Shown here: positions 31,210 through 41,400 of the stretch, piece by piece
Position numbering within the stretch: the first letter of the stretch is position 1
Layout: every line of letters starts with the position of its first letter
Source: Anaspis maculata
Lineage: Eukaryota > Arthropoda > Insecta > Coleoptera > Scraptiidae
Direction of reading: 5' to 3'
Length of the DNA stretch: 64,000 nucleotides
NCBI GenBank assembly: GCA_949128115.1
Contig: OX421967.1
Location: 4,578,070 to 4,642,069, forward strand
Made by a program: the position numbers and the translations under genes
Notes under the pieces: model-generated
What the model was told of the DNA's origin: nothing
Database searches by the model: none
Seen by the model: the letters and a program-made list of their open reading frames with translations, nothing else

Positions 31210-31754
31210 TGATATGATATGATATGATCCAGTCAGTCCAGTCAATAGGCCAGTCAATTGGAATTTGGAATGGCAAAACGTATACTCTGGCTGAATTTTT
31301 GCTTGCGCCTAGGGAATTCCCCACAGAGCCCTGAACCGCAAAAATCCACCAAAATTTCCGTGAGCTTCCCGAGATAAGGGTGTTTTTCTATATCTCGGTT
31401 GCTATTGGTTGAATTTCGATTTTCTTTTCTTTGAAATGTTCGAAAAAATATTTGGAACAGGTTGTGTTCAGAGCTTTTCAATAATTTGTCGAGAAAAAGT
31501 GCCAGAAGCCAAAAACCGTCGTTTTTTAGGGGGTAGTTTTTTTACAGTTTTCTATCCGCTCTTCCATGATAGTCATGAAACAAATTCCCAACAAAACTTG
31601 TAGTTCCTTCAAGTCCCTACAAGTTCAAACCGAAAAAAATTTTGTGTCGCGAAAATTACCCACCCCAGAGGGCGCTAAGATCAACCTCGTTTGGGAAATA
31701 TTTCCAACTCCATCGTGTGGGGATCTAAAGGCCAAATTCTCATTCATGTTCGTA
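31210..31754. other. Stretch between fold-back elements, nothing recognised
   Basis: It begins with a short GATAT repeat (31209-31228). No supported frame. Confidence 0.35.
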
Positions 31755-32895
31755 CTAACTTCACAACAGGTCGATTTTATTTCGGAAGGGACATCTAAGA
31801 CACGTGATGACAAATTTTTATCTTCAACGTTTCGCCCCCACCCCACCCTATTTAAAAATTTCAAATGGCATCACCTACCTTGTGATACATCAAATTGAAG
31901 GTAATGAAATTCCCTTTCTGTCAAACATATTTTAAATTGTCTCGAATCACTCCTCCAACCCCTTTCAAAATTCTCTCATTGTTAATGCAGGACAGTTTCT
32001 CCCTCATCATTACGTAACTCCCGATTCTTGAGTATCAGATTTTCCAGTAAAAACACGTCGATTTTTATTTCGAAGGGGACACCTAGAACACGTATTGTCA
32101 CATTTTCATCTTTAACCCCCTTGCCTGGACTCCGCCCCACTTTGAAATTTCAAATAGCTTATCTATATGTGATACATCAAAATGAAGGTAATAAAATAGT
32201 ATTTCCGTCAAACAAGTCTGAAAAGTTTCCATTGAGTCACCCATAACCCTTCTCAAAATAATCTTTGTTTATGAATTAAAGGGAAGTTTTTTCTCTCATA
32301 TCAACTCCCAATTCTTGAGGAATAGACTTTCCAGCAAAAATAGGTCGACTTCTATTTCGAATGAGACATTCAGGACACGTATTGCCAAATTCTTATCTCC
32401 AACAAAGTGTAGAGGAGTAGGGGGTGGTTTAGAATATTTGAAATGATCTTTCGCGGGATTAAAATTTTATTCTCTCTATCACAAGAATCACATGATAAAT
32501 AATGCCGTTTGAAAGTAGCGTAGGGTGAGGGCGAAGAGGTTGAAGATAAAAATCTGACACTACGTGTTGTAGGTGTCCCCTTCGAAATAAAAATCGACCT
32601 GTTTTCACTGGAAAATCGGATACTCAAGAATCGGGAGTTACGTAATGATGAGGAAGAGACTTTCCTACTGCATTAACAATGAGTGAATTCTGGAAGGGGC
32701 TGGAGGGGTGATTCGAGACAATTTGAAATATTTTTGACAGAAAGGGGATTTTTTTACCTTCAATTTGATGTATCACAAGGTAGGTGATGCCGTTTGGAAT
32801 TTTAAAATAGGGTGGGGTGGGAGCGAAGGGTCGAAGATGAAAGTTTGTCATCACGTGTCTTAGATGTCCCTCTCGAAATAAAAATCGACCTGTTC
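31755..32895. mobile_element. Composite fold-back element related to 30124-31207
   Basis: ACAGGTCGATTTTATTTCGG and GACATCTAAGACACGTGATGA at the left return mirrored at 32850-32895. Inside, the module ACTCCCGATTCTTGAG..TTTCCAG..GTCGA occurs again at about 32020 and 32306 on the plus strand and at about 32560-32640 on the minus strand, so two or more related copies are nested. Confidence 0.7.
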
Positions 32896-32969
32896 TGGTT
32901 TTTTCCTAGGAAAAATTAGTGTAGCAAAATATCGGGGGTGGGTCCTTTTCAAGAAAGTCACCCTGTACA

Positions 32970-33275
32970 AAGGTGAGCAAACATTTCATCAGATTCCGTG
33001 AAGTTTTCGGGAAACTCAGGAGAACCCATCCAGAAATCCAGCTAGACAAATTAGAGTTTCTGAAAAAAGAGGTCCAATACCTAGGACATGTTGTCACCCC
33101 CCAAGGTATCAAGCCCAATCCGGGCAAAATTTCGGCAATTGAAAATTTCTTGATTCCAGCAACCAGAAAATAGCTGGAAGGGTTTTTAGGGTCAGTTGGA
33201 TATTATGGAAGATCAATAACGGGCTTTGCCAAAATTGCGGAGCCTCTCACCTCACGATTTGCAGTTTCTCACAGT
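32970..33275 (+). pseudogene. Gypsy reverse transcriptase fragment, later part
   Basis: Plus strand reads FLKKEVQYLGHVVTPQGIKP and NPGKISAIENFLIPATRK, an in-frame TAG, then LEGFLGSVGYYGRSITGFAK and IAEPLTS. This is the RT connection segment of an element like element 1. Confidence 0.85.
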
Positions 33276-33324
33276 TTCCATAACTCATCAGCCTTGGCTG
33301 GCCGGCAGTCGATAATATTAGGTT

Positions 33325-33747
33325 AAAAAAGGCGTGAATTTTTTGTATTCGTCTCTGACAATCAAATTTCTGTTACAATGTTTCACTATATCGATTTGTT
33401 CATCTACAACATATCAGCTCTCTCTCATTTTCTATATATCCTGGTTCTGATTTTTTACGCTTCATGTACTCGGCTGTTTCTCCTTCTTTTTCTACTTATT
33501 GATACTATGGTCATGACATAGCTTTTTGCTCCCGGCGTCTTTCTTCATTCCTGTTCCCTATATTCTGGTTTTGACCTTTTCTTGTCGTAGACTCGGCTGT
33601 TATTTCTTTTTCTTGTTCTTCACCGGGTGGGCGATAAAAAACCGTGCTCGGAATGTTTCCTTCTAAAATTTTTATTTCGCCAACGATTTTATTGAACTTT
33701 TCTGCATTGGCTAGCCAATTGAATAGGCTATCATTTCCGTACTCCAA
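33325..33747 (-). pseudogene. Decayed tandem-repeat protein upstream of gene B
   Basis: The minus frame from 33747 reads NDSLFNWLANAEKFNKIVGE, KILEGNIPSTVFYRPPGEEQ, then ITAESTTRKGQNQNIGNRNE, and, after stops, the related ETAEYMKRKKSEPGYIENE. A related string is on the minus strand at about 22700-22860. The unit is about 20 residues or more. I do not recognise the family; gag-like or a decayed host gene are both possible. Confidence 0.35.
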
Positions 33748-33928
33748 AACTACCTACATATAAAAATTCAAGGTAGCAGAAGCAATGGAAATATATTATA
33801 TAGAGGTACTTATCCCGTTGTAGAACGTGTCGGCGATAAAAAAAAATTGCAAAAGGGATACTTTGGTTGCGGTAATGAAGTTTTGCACGCGGACAATAGA
33901 CAGTGAATGATTTACGTCTTTATTTTGG

Positions 33929-33935
33929 TATAAAA
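33929..33935 (+). promoter_or_regulatory. TATA box of gene B
   Basis: TATAAAA followed by ATGCGGATACGTTACTT, 68 bases before the start codon. Confidence 0.65.
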
Positions 33936-33996
33936 ATGCGGATACGTTACTTCAAATCAATCATTCGATTTTGGATCAGTCCGTTGACAAATCAAA

Positions 33997-34618
33997 ATGA
34001 AGATAATCATCCTGATTGCTTTGACGCTGGCTGTAGCAGCAGTTGCGGTAAGTTTTTTTTCAACAACATTGAGCACTTGGCAGTGTTTTCAAAATTTGAA
34101 AAACAGGCTCTATTTTTTCTAAACGATTTTTTTTTATTCAGTTTGCTCACTCACCGCACAGATCGGTAAGGGCTGGTGAGTATTTTTTTTTCTGACAAGC
34201 AAATATTTGGGGATCCGCTTTTTCAATCAATTCATTGTTCCGTAAAACTTTGGAAATATTGTGACCAATTTTCTTCTCATTTCATGTTTCTTCAAAAATT
34301 GCTTACCTTGAACTCAAATTGAAACATGCTCAAATTGGAACATCTTTTGAAGTGGAAGAACCAGCGGCCAACGACGGCTCACTACCAACGAAGAGGGAAT
34401 TTTCAGAAGTCGAACTGCAAATCGGGAGTGGTGGGTACCTACTTATAAAAACACCATTCAAATTTTTTTCCCAGTCTTTTTTGCAACTTTATAAATAATT
34501 TCATGTTCTAGTCCTGAAGATAATGATGTCAAAGTTCAATAATAACATGGAAGAATTGAAACTTTTCTTGGAAGATGTCCTCAGTCTCCTGCAAGCTCTC
34601 AGGGGAAAAAGGAGCTAG
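33997..34618 (+). CDS. Secreted peptide gene B (four exons, 89 aa)
   Basis: Exons 33997-34047, 34142-34175, 34353-34430 and 34512-34618; donors GTAAGT, GTGAGT and a weak GTGGGT. It is the closest relative of gene A: signal peptide MKIIILIALTLAVAAVA, the same AHSPHRSVRA exon 2, a KRE dibasic site in exon 3, and exon 4 with EELKLFLEDVLSLLQALRGK. Exon 3 is three bases shorter than in A. AATAAA at 34744-34749. Function unknown; see gene A. It is convergent with gene D, as A is with C. Confidence 0.75.
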
Positions 34619-35131
34619 AAATGGACCAAACTCAAGGACGCAAAAGCCTTGAAGCCGATAAAATTATGAGATGCTTGCAGATTAAAAGTATCTCCTTAAG
34701 CTGAGCAATAATTCTGCAATGTTATTTCTACAACAACGTTTGAAATAAATTCTACAAAAAATGTTTTCTTGATTTTGTTTTCATGAACTGCGCAACGATC
34801 AAAGTGTCACCCCCCCCCCCCAAAATTCTGCTCTTTTTGAGAACGGTATACCTTTTGATTGCCATCGCATATTCTGAACACGTTTTCTTCTTTTCGCTGG
34901 CCTTATCTTTCCATCATAAGTGTTGTTAATGTAAAACTCAAAATGCTTGAAATAAAGTCTCTGCAGGGTGCAAGGTGACATGAAAAATAGTGCAAAACTG
35001 TCAGATGTTTGAACAATCTCCATTTCTTGAACGAAAAAAATTTGCTTTCGATTTTTAATCACAGAATCATGAAGCTGAAAGTTCAATCTTCAAACGGGTT
35101 TGAATTATTTTTTTGTTCAAAAGTCCATCAA

Positions 35132-36522
35132 TAGTCCAGGAATTTTACCAGCCGGATTTTTGTATATAAGCTCAGTTAAGCATGTAGTTCAACATAGTAA
35201 AAGTCCTTAAGAATCCGATGTGAGCTTCGGCCGTTGTGGCCTCGAGAAGAACTTGAGGGTCAGTTTTTCGCGTATATCTCATGAACAATAGCACTTGGGA
35301 AAAAAGTTTCCCAGTAGAAAATGTTGGAAATTTTATTGTCTACAAGAAAGGTGATCACACATTTCATCGTCAGTTATCTCCTTCTTCGTCAAAACACAAG
35401 AAAATAAAAATAGTCCAGATGCTCGATGCTGAAGACTGGTCCTTGAGTATTATGATTATGACTTTGTAGAGGAGTTGTTTGATCCACACTCCTCTGGTTG
35501 AAACCTGAAGCCATCAAGACGAACTATGCCGGCGGCATATACAGGGTGAGTTAAAAATAAAAAGTGAAACATTTGTACCTCGAGAACCAAAATAGGTGAA
35601 GACATGTAAATCGCCATAAATAATTCTGATTTCATGGTCATGAAGCCGTCGTAAACTTGAATTGAATATCTTGGACCGTTCTTGAAATATCTTCAGAAGA
35701 CTGAAGTTGTTACCAAAGAAAATATATTTTCGTCTACTTATCAGAAAAAAAGTTGACTGTTTCTTCTAAAATTAGTTGGCCTAGAGAGGGCTTTTCACTG
35801 TAGTGTCATTTAAGATGTAATTTATCATTGTTTCGATTCAAAACACCAAGTTTCGATCCAAGATCTGAAGAATTACTGATATACGGAAAACAATTTTTTT
35901 TTCGTAACGACTTCAGTCTTCTGAAGATATTTCAGAAACGGCTCAACATATTCAATTCAAGTTTACGACGACTTCATGGTCATGAAATTGGAAATATTTT
36001 TGGCGATTTACATGTCTTCACCTATTTTGGTTCTTGAGGTACATTTCTTCAACTTTTTATTTTCATGTCACCCTGTATATGCGGCCGGCATAGTTGGTAT
36101 TGATGGCATTAAGTTTTAATCAAAAGAGAATGGATCGAACAACACCTCTACCAAGTGGCACCCTGCCATCATAAAACTCAAGGTCCGTACAGTCTTCGGC
36201 ATTGAGCATCTGGACTATTTAGCTTTTCTTGTGTTTTGACGAAGGAGGAGTGGACTGATGATGGAATATGTAAGGACCTTTCTTGTAGACAACACAATTT
36301 CCAACAATTTTTTTCAAAGTGAATTTCCTCCAAGTGCCATTGTTCGAGAGATAAACACGAAAAACTGATCCTCAAGTTCTTCTCGAGACCACAACGGCCG
36401 AAGCTTACACCGGATTCTTGAGGACTTTTACTATGTTGAACTACATGCTTAACTGAGCTTATATACAAAAATCCAGCTAGTTATCATTTTTGTTCGCTAT
36501 TTTTTCTATAATTCCTGGACTA
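35132..36522. mobile_element. Fold-back element between genes B and D (about 1.39 kb)
   Basis: AGTCCAGGAATT at the left is mirrored by AATTCCTGGACT at the right. The arms continue (GTATATAAGCTCAGTTAAGC; ACTTGAGG..CAGTTTTTCG) toward a nested inner palindrome whose ACAGGGTGAGTTAAAA end (35544) mirrors CACCCTGTA (36072). The A/C block lacks it at the matching position. Confidence 0.8.
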
Positions 36523-36838
36523 CAAGGGATATATGATTTTTTGTTCTGAAAAGACTGCCATGCCATCACGAATCTCAAGCACAACAATAAATTGATTAAA
36601 ATATATAAAAAAGCCAAATATCAGCGGGTGACAATTTCATTGTTGCGTAGTTTAAAGGAACAAAATCACAAAGAATTTATTTTGTACAGTTTATTTTAAA
36701 CTTTGTTGTTGGAATAACATTGCAGAATGATTGATTAGCTTCTGGAGATATTTCAATCTGCAAGTAGGAAACTCGAATTTTTTTGGCTTCAAGGCAGTCA
36801 TCGCCCTGAGGTTCCGTTTTTTTCCAGCTTCCACGACA

Positions 36839-37413
36839 TCAGTTCTTTTTCCTGAATGCTAGTACGACACCCAACATATCTTCCAAGAATAGTTTCAACT
36901 CAGTTTTGTCACCATCAAATAATTCCAACATTTTTTGCAGAGCTGAGAATTAGAAACATCAATGAAGTTGCAAAATGGAGTGAAAGAATTGTTCAAATTC
37001 CGAACGGTGTTTTTATACGTGAGCACCTACCTGTCCCAATGTTAACTTCCTGATTTGTACCACTCCTCTTCGCCGGTGTTTGATTTGCGTCTTCAAAAAA
37101 TGTTTCAATTACGGTAATTTGTGTAGACTCATAAATTGAGAGTTGAGAAAGAAATCAATCAAGAATAATGAATGGATTGAAGAAGCGGATTTTCAAATAT
37201 TTGCTTGTCAAAAAAAAAACTTACCAAACCTTATCGATCTGTACGGTGGAAATTGATCATTGGACTAAATGGAGAAAAAAAAAAGGTTTAGAAGAACAAG
37301 GCCAGTTTTTAGAATCTTGAGCCTTTTGAAACTGTGCTCAATTTTATTGGGGAAAAACTCACCGCAACTACTACTACAATCAGTGCCAAAGCGAGCAGGA
37401 TGATTATCTTCAT
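36839..37413 (-). CDS. Secreted peptide gene D (four exons, 84 aa)
   Basis: Minus-strand exons 37413-37363, 37264-37225, 37090-37031 and 36942-36839, with consensus splice sites and phases 0, 1, 1. Signal peptide MKIIILLALALIVVVVA; exon 2 ends PYRSIRF; exon 3 has a Lys-Arg pair (TPAKRSG); exon 4 has ELKLFLEDMLGVVLAFRKKN. It resembles C in the signal peptide and the RKKN end but B in the ELKLFLED core. A minus-strand AATAAA is at 36681-36676. It may be recombinant between family members (inference). Confidence 0.74.
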
Positions 37414-37473
37414 TTTGACTTGTCAACGGGTTGGACCAAAATTGACTGATTGATTCAAAAAACGTATCCGCAT

Positions 37474-37480
37474 TTTTATA
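37474..37480 (-). promoter_or_regulatory. TATA box of gene D
   Basis: Minus strand TATAAAA followed by ATGCGGATACG, about 60 bases before the start codon. Confidence 0.65.
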
Positions 37481-37639
37481 GCTAAATTCAGGACGTAAAT
37501 CTTTTACTGTCTATTGTACGTGAACAAAACTCCATTAACGCAACCAAAGTGTCCCTCTCGTCGTTTTTTTTTTTACCGCCGACACGTTCTACAACAGGAT
37601 AAGTACCTATAATAATATTTATTTCAGTTTTGTTCTATA

Positions 37640-38439
37640 TTGAAAGGTTAATATTGGCAGCTGGGTTGATTTCGCTAGAGCTTGATTGTATTGGTAAATA
37701 CTTATCGAGAGCTTTACAAGCACGAGTGCAAACGAAAATATGACTTAAAATTTTTATTTAGGTCTGTTCAACCAATGTCTCTATAGATTTCACTTGATTG
37801 TCAAAATTTTGTGGTTGAATCGTTTGCAATTTGGATTAAAATCGTTTTCTTCTCGCTCTACATCCTATCCAGATCTAAGTTCTACTTGAAACTCGCTTTT
37901 AAGCTTAGTTCAACGAGATTTTTCGATATTTCAAGACGTTCTTTAGCCTAGCAAATTTTTCTCTAGACGAATCAAGAAATTTCACTTGATCTTGAGGCTT
38001 CCTATAATAGCTTAATCAATCTTGTTCAAAGGAATCGAGGGTGATTTTGACTCAACTGACATCTTTTTGACTGGAATGAGCAATTGTTTGATCATCCATG
38101 AAGGAGTTTCAATTTTTGAAATGAAAACTTGATTTGACGTCAAGTTGACTTTATTCAGTTTTGATGAATTTTCCCAATTCCAGAATTAAAAATTTTGCTA
38201 CAATCACTCGATGAGCAAGGTACAATATCAAGCTGTATCTGTACCTAGTGATGGAGTGGTAACCTTACAATTTGTAATTACCATAAATTACTGTAAAGTT
38301 ACCGTTACCTATCTTACGTTTTTCAAATTGGGTACATGTAAAATTTCTGTAGGTAACTACTTATGTTTCCAAAATCTTTCGGAAATTCCCATGACGTGGT
38401 AAATTCACGTAATTTGCCGGTCGGCTAACAGAATATCAA
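37640..38439. other. Intergenic stretch, nothing recognised
   Basis: AT-rich; no supported frame or repeat. Confidence 0.4.
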
Positions 38440-41400
38440 AGCAAAAAATATCCCGCCACAAATATCTCAGCCAAAAATATCCCTGCGACAAAATATCCCA
38501 TGGCAAAAATATCTCCGCCAATAATATCCCGGCCAAAAATATCCCGGCCAAAAATATCCCTGCGACAAAATATCCCAGCCAATAATATTCCATGCCAAAA
38601 ATATCCCCGCCAATATAATCCCGGCCAAAAAGACCCCACTCAAAAATATCTCCGCGACAAAATTTCCCAATCTGAACCCTGGAAAAAAAAGTCTCTCTTC
38701 TGGATTACTCTAGATACTCACTCTGAAGAACTTCATTGTGTCGTCATATTACTTTCGAAACTCCAGGGAAAACTGTCTCCTGTGTCCTTTATGTGTGTGC
38801 TCAGCAGGGCTTCAAACGATATCGAAGACCAAGGGGGCCCAGTAAAGCTCCATAGCTTAACATAACATGAAGGCGAAAGGGGGGCTTACTGGTACTCTTG
38901 AAGACAATATAAGGCTAAGTAGGCTAATTGGAACTCTATACTACACTTGAGGATAAAGGGGGGCCCTATAGGGCTCCGAGTATCGCATTAGGGCCCGAGG
39001 CATTAGGGCTTGCCTCGGTGTTTACTCATGCTCCGGAAGTTTCGAAAAGATGCAAGAGGACTCAGCAAGGCTTCAAAAGACGTTGAAGAGACAAGGGGGA
39101 CGAAATGAAGCCGTGTGTAACACAACAAGGCAAAAGGGAGCTCCCTGGAACTCTGAGAGTCTTGAAAAAGCAGAAGGCGGCTAATAAAAGCCCCAAACCA
39201 CACTTGCGTACACATGGAGGCCCAATAGGGCTCCGTATGTCCCATGAAGGCACAAGGGATTTACGCTGGGGTTCCCAAGCCTAGGGGCTAACTGGAACTC
39301 TAAAAGCCACGAAAAGACATAGGAGGGCTCATTAGGCTTCAAAAGACACATGAAGACATGAGGGAGATCCGAATGCTACGGAAAAATGCAAGGCAGTGAG
39401 GCTTCAAACAATGCTGAAGACACAAGGGGCCCCCATGGAGCTTTACACGACTTGAAATTTGAGTTTTTCCAAATCAACCCTACTGTTTTATTGCATGCCT
39501 TTGGTGCCTCCTGACTCAACAAACACTAACATCTTCAAGAATCTCTAGAGATTTCAACATGATGTCTATAGATTCCTGGACATCGGTAGAGGATTTCTAG
39601 AATAGGTATCACGAGAATTTCTAGGGACTTTCACAAATTCCTACGAGATTTCTTAGTCATAGGAATATCGGAAGATTTCCATAAGATTTGTGGAGATTCT
39701 CGAAGACTTTTACGGGATTTCAATGAGAAAATTCACGGCAATTCTGCGAATTTTAGAGGATTTCTAAAGGTTTCAGTAGTTTTCTAACAAAATTTCAGTG
39801 ATTTCTACGACAGATCTAGAAATTTCCTAGGGATTACAAAGAGCCTATTGAGAAAAGAAATTCTTCAGAATTATTGAGAATTCATAAGATAGGCAGTTCT
39901 GAAGATTCTCTGGAATTTGTAGAGATTTTTATGGAATTTCTGGATATTTTCACGAGAACTCCAAAAGTTTTTAAGGATTTCTAGGAGTTTCAACATGATT
40001 TCTATGGATTCCTGGACATCGGTATAGGATTCCTAGAATAGGTATTATGAGAATTTCTAGGGACTTTCAAAAACTCCTTCGGGATTTCTTAGTAATAGGA
40101 ATCTCGGAAGATTTCCATGAGATTGGTGGAGCTTCTCAAGGACTATTACGGGATTTCAATGAAAAATTGACATTTTGCAACATTTCTGCGGATTTTAGTC
40201 GATTTATAAGGATTTCAGTGATTTTCCAAGAAATTTGCAGTGATTTCTACGACAGTTCTAAGAATTTCTGAGGATTACCAATATTTTTCAAGAATCCTAC
40301 AATATCTCTACAGTTCCTAGGGATTACAAAGAGGCTATTGAGAAGGGAAATTCTCCATAATTGATGAAAATTTATAAGATAAGCAGTTTTGAAGATTCTA
40401 TGGAATTTCTAGAGATTTTTAAGGAATTTCTAGATATTTCTACAAGAACTCCGAAAGTTTTCAAGGATTTTCAAGGATTTCCACGAAAAAGCTAGAGATT
40501 TATAATGATTCGTAAGAAATTCCTAAAATTCCCAACAATTTCCAAGAATTGCCATGAGTTTTTGTGAATTTCTTAGGGATTTCCAATGATCTCCGATAAT
40601 TTCTACAAGATTTTGTAGAAGTTTTTGTGAGGATGTTGAGGATCCTCAAGTTTTTCAGGGATCTTTCAATTGTTTCTGCAGGAATTCTAGGAATCATAAA
40701 TATTTGTATCACATTTCTAGGGATTCCTGAAGATTCTCATGAGATTTTTGAGGAATTTCTAGAGATTTGTGAAGACTTCTTGAGCATAACTGAAGATATT
40801 GACGAAATTTCTGAGAGTTCCTGTGATAATTTCTAGGGATTCCTGTACATCCTTAAGGGATCTCTAAAGATTCCCAAAAATTCGTTTTGGATTTCTACAG
40901 ATGTTTGAATTTTTATACGGAATTTGTGAGGATTTTTGGAGATTCCTACAAAACAAAATATTCCTGGGACATAATATCCCATGGCAAAAATATCTCCGCC
41001 AATAATATCCCGGCCAAAAATATCTCTGCGACAAAATATCCCTGGCCGAAAATATCCCCGCCAATAATATTCTATGCCAAAAATATCCCCGCCAATAATA
41101 CCTATTTCGGCCAAAAAGACTCCACTCAAAAATATCTCCGCGACAAAATTTCCCAATCTGAAAATACCATCGCAAGGAGGTAACAGCTCTCCAGCCAACC
41201 GGATCTAGGAAAAAATGTCCCCCGCAAAACGTCCCGGAAAAAATGTCCCTCACAATACGTCCCGTGGAAATTACGTTCCAAGGAGAAGAACTCCCAGGGG
41301 AAATACATCCCCAGGGAAATACGTTCTCGGGAAAAAACGTCCCCCGGAAGAGACGTCCCTGGAAAAATACGTCTCCCTTCTGGATTACTCTAGATACTCA

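Noticed and set aside
38440..38670. CRISPR-like regular repeats
   Set aside because: Repeats are degenerate with no unique spacers, and the genome is eukaryotic.
38405..38865. Frames with GYFVAGIFLAGI or AKISPPIIS repeats (also near 40833-41308 and 43517-43886)
   Set aside because: They read through the AAAATATCCC minisatellite and recur with the 2.65-kb unit in both strands; no gene features.
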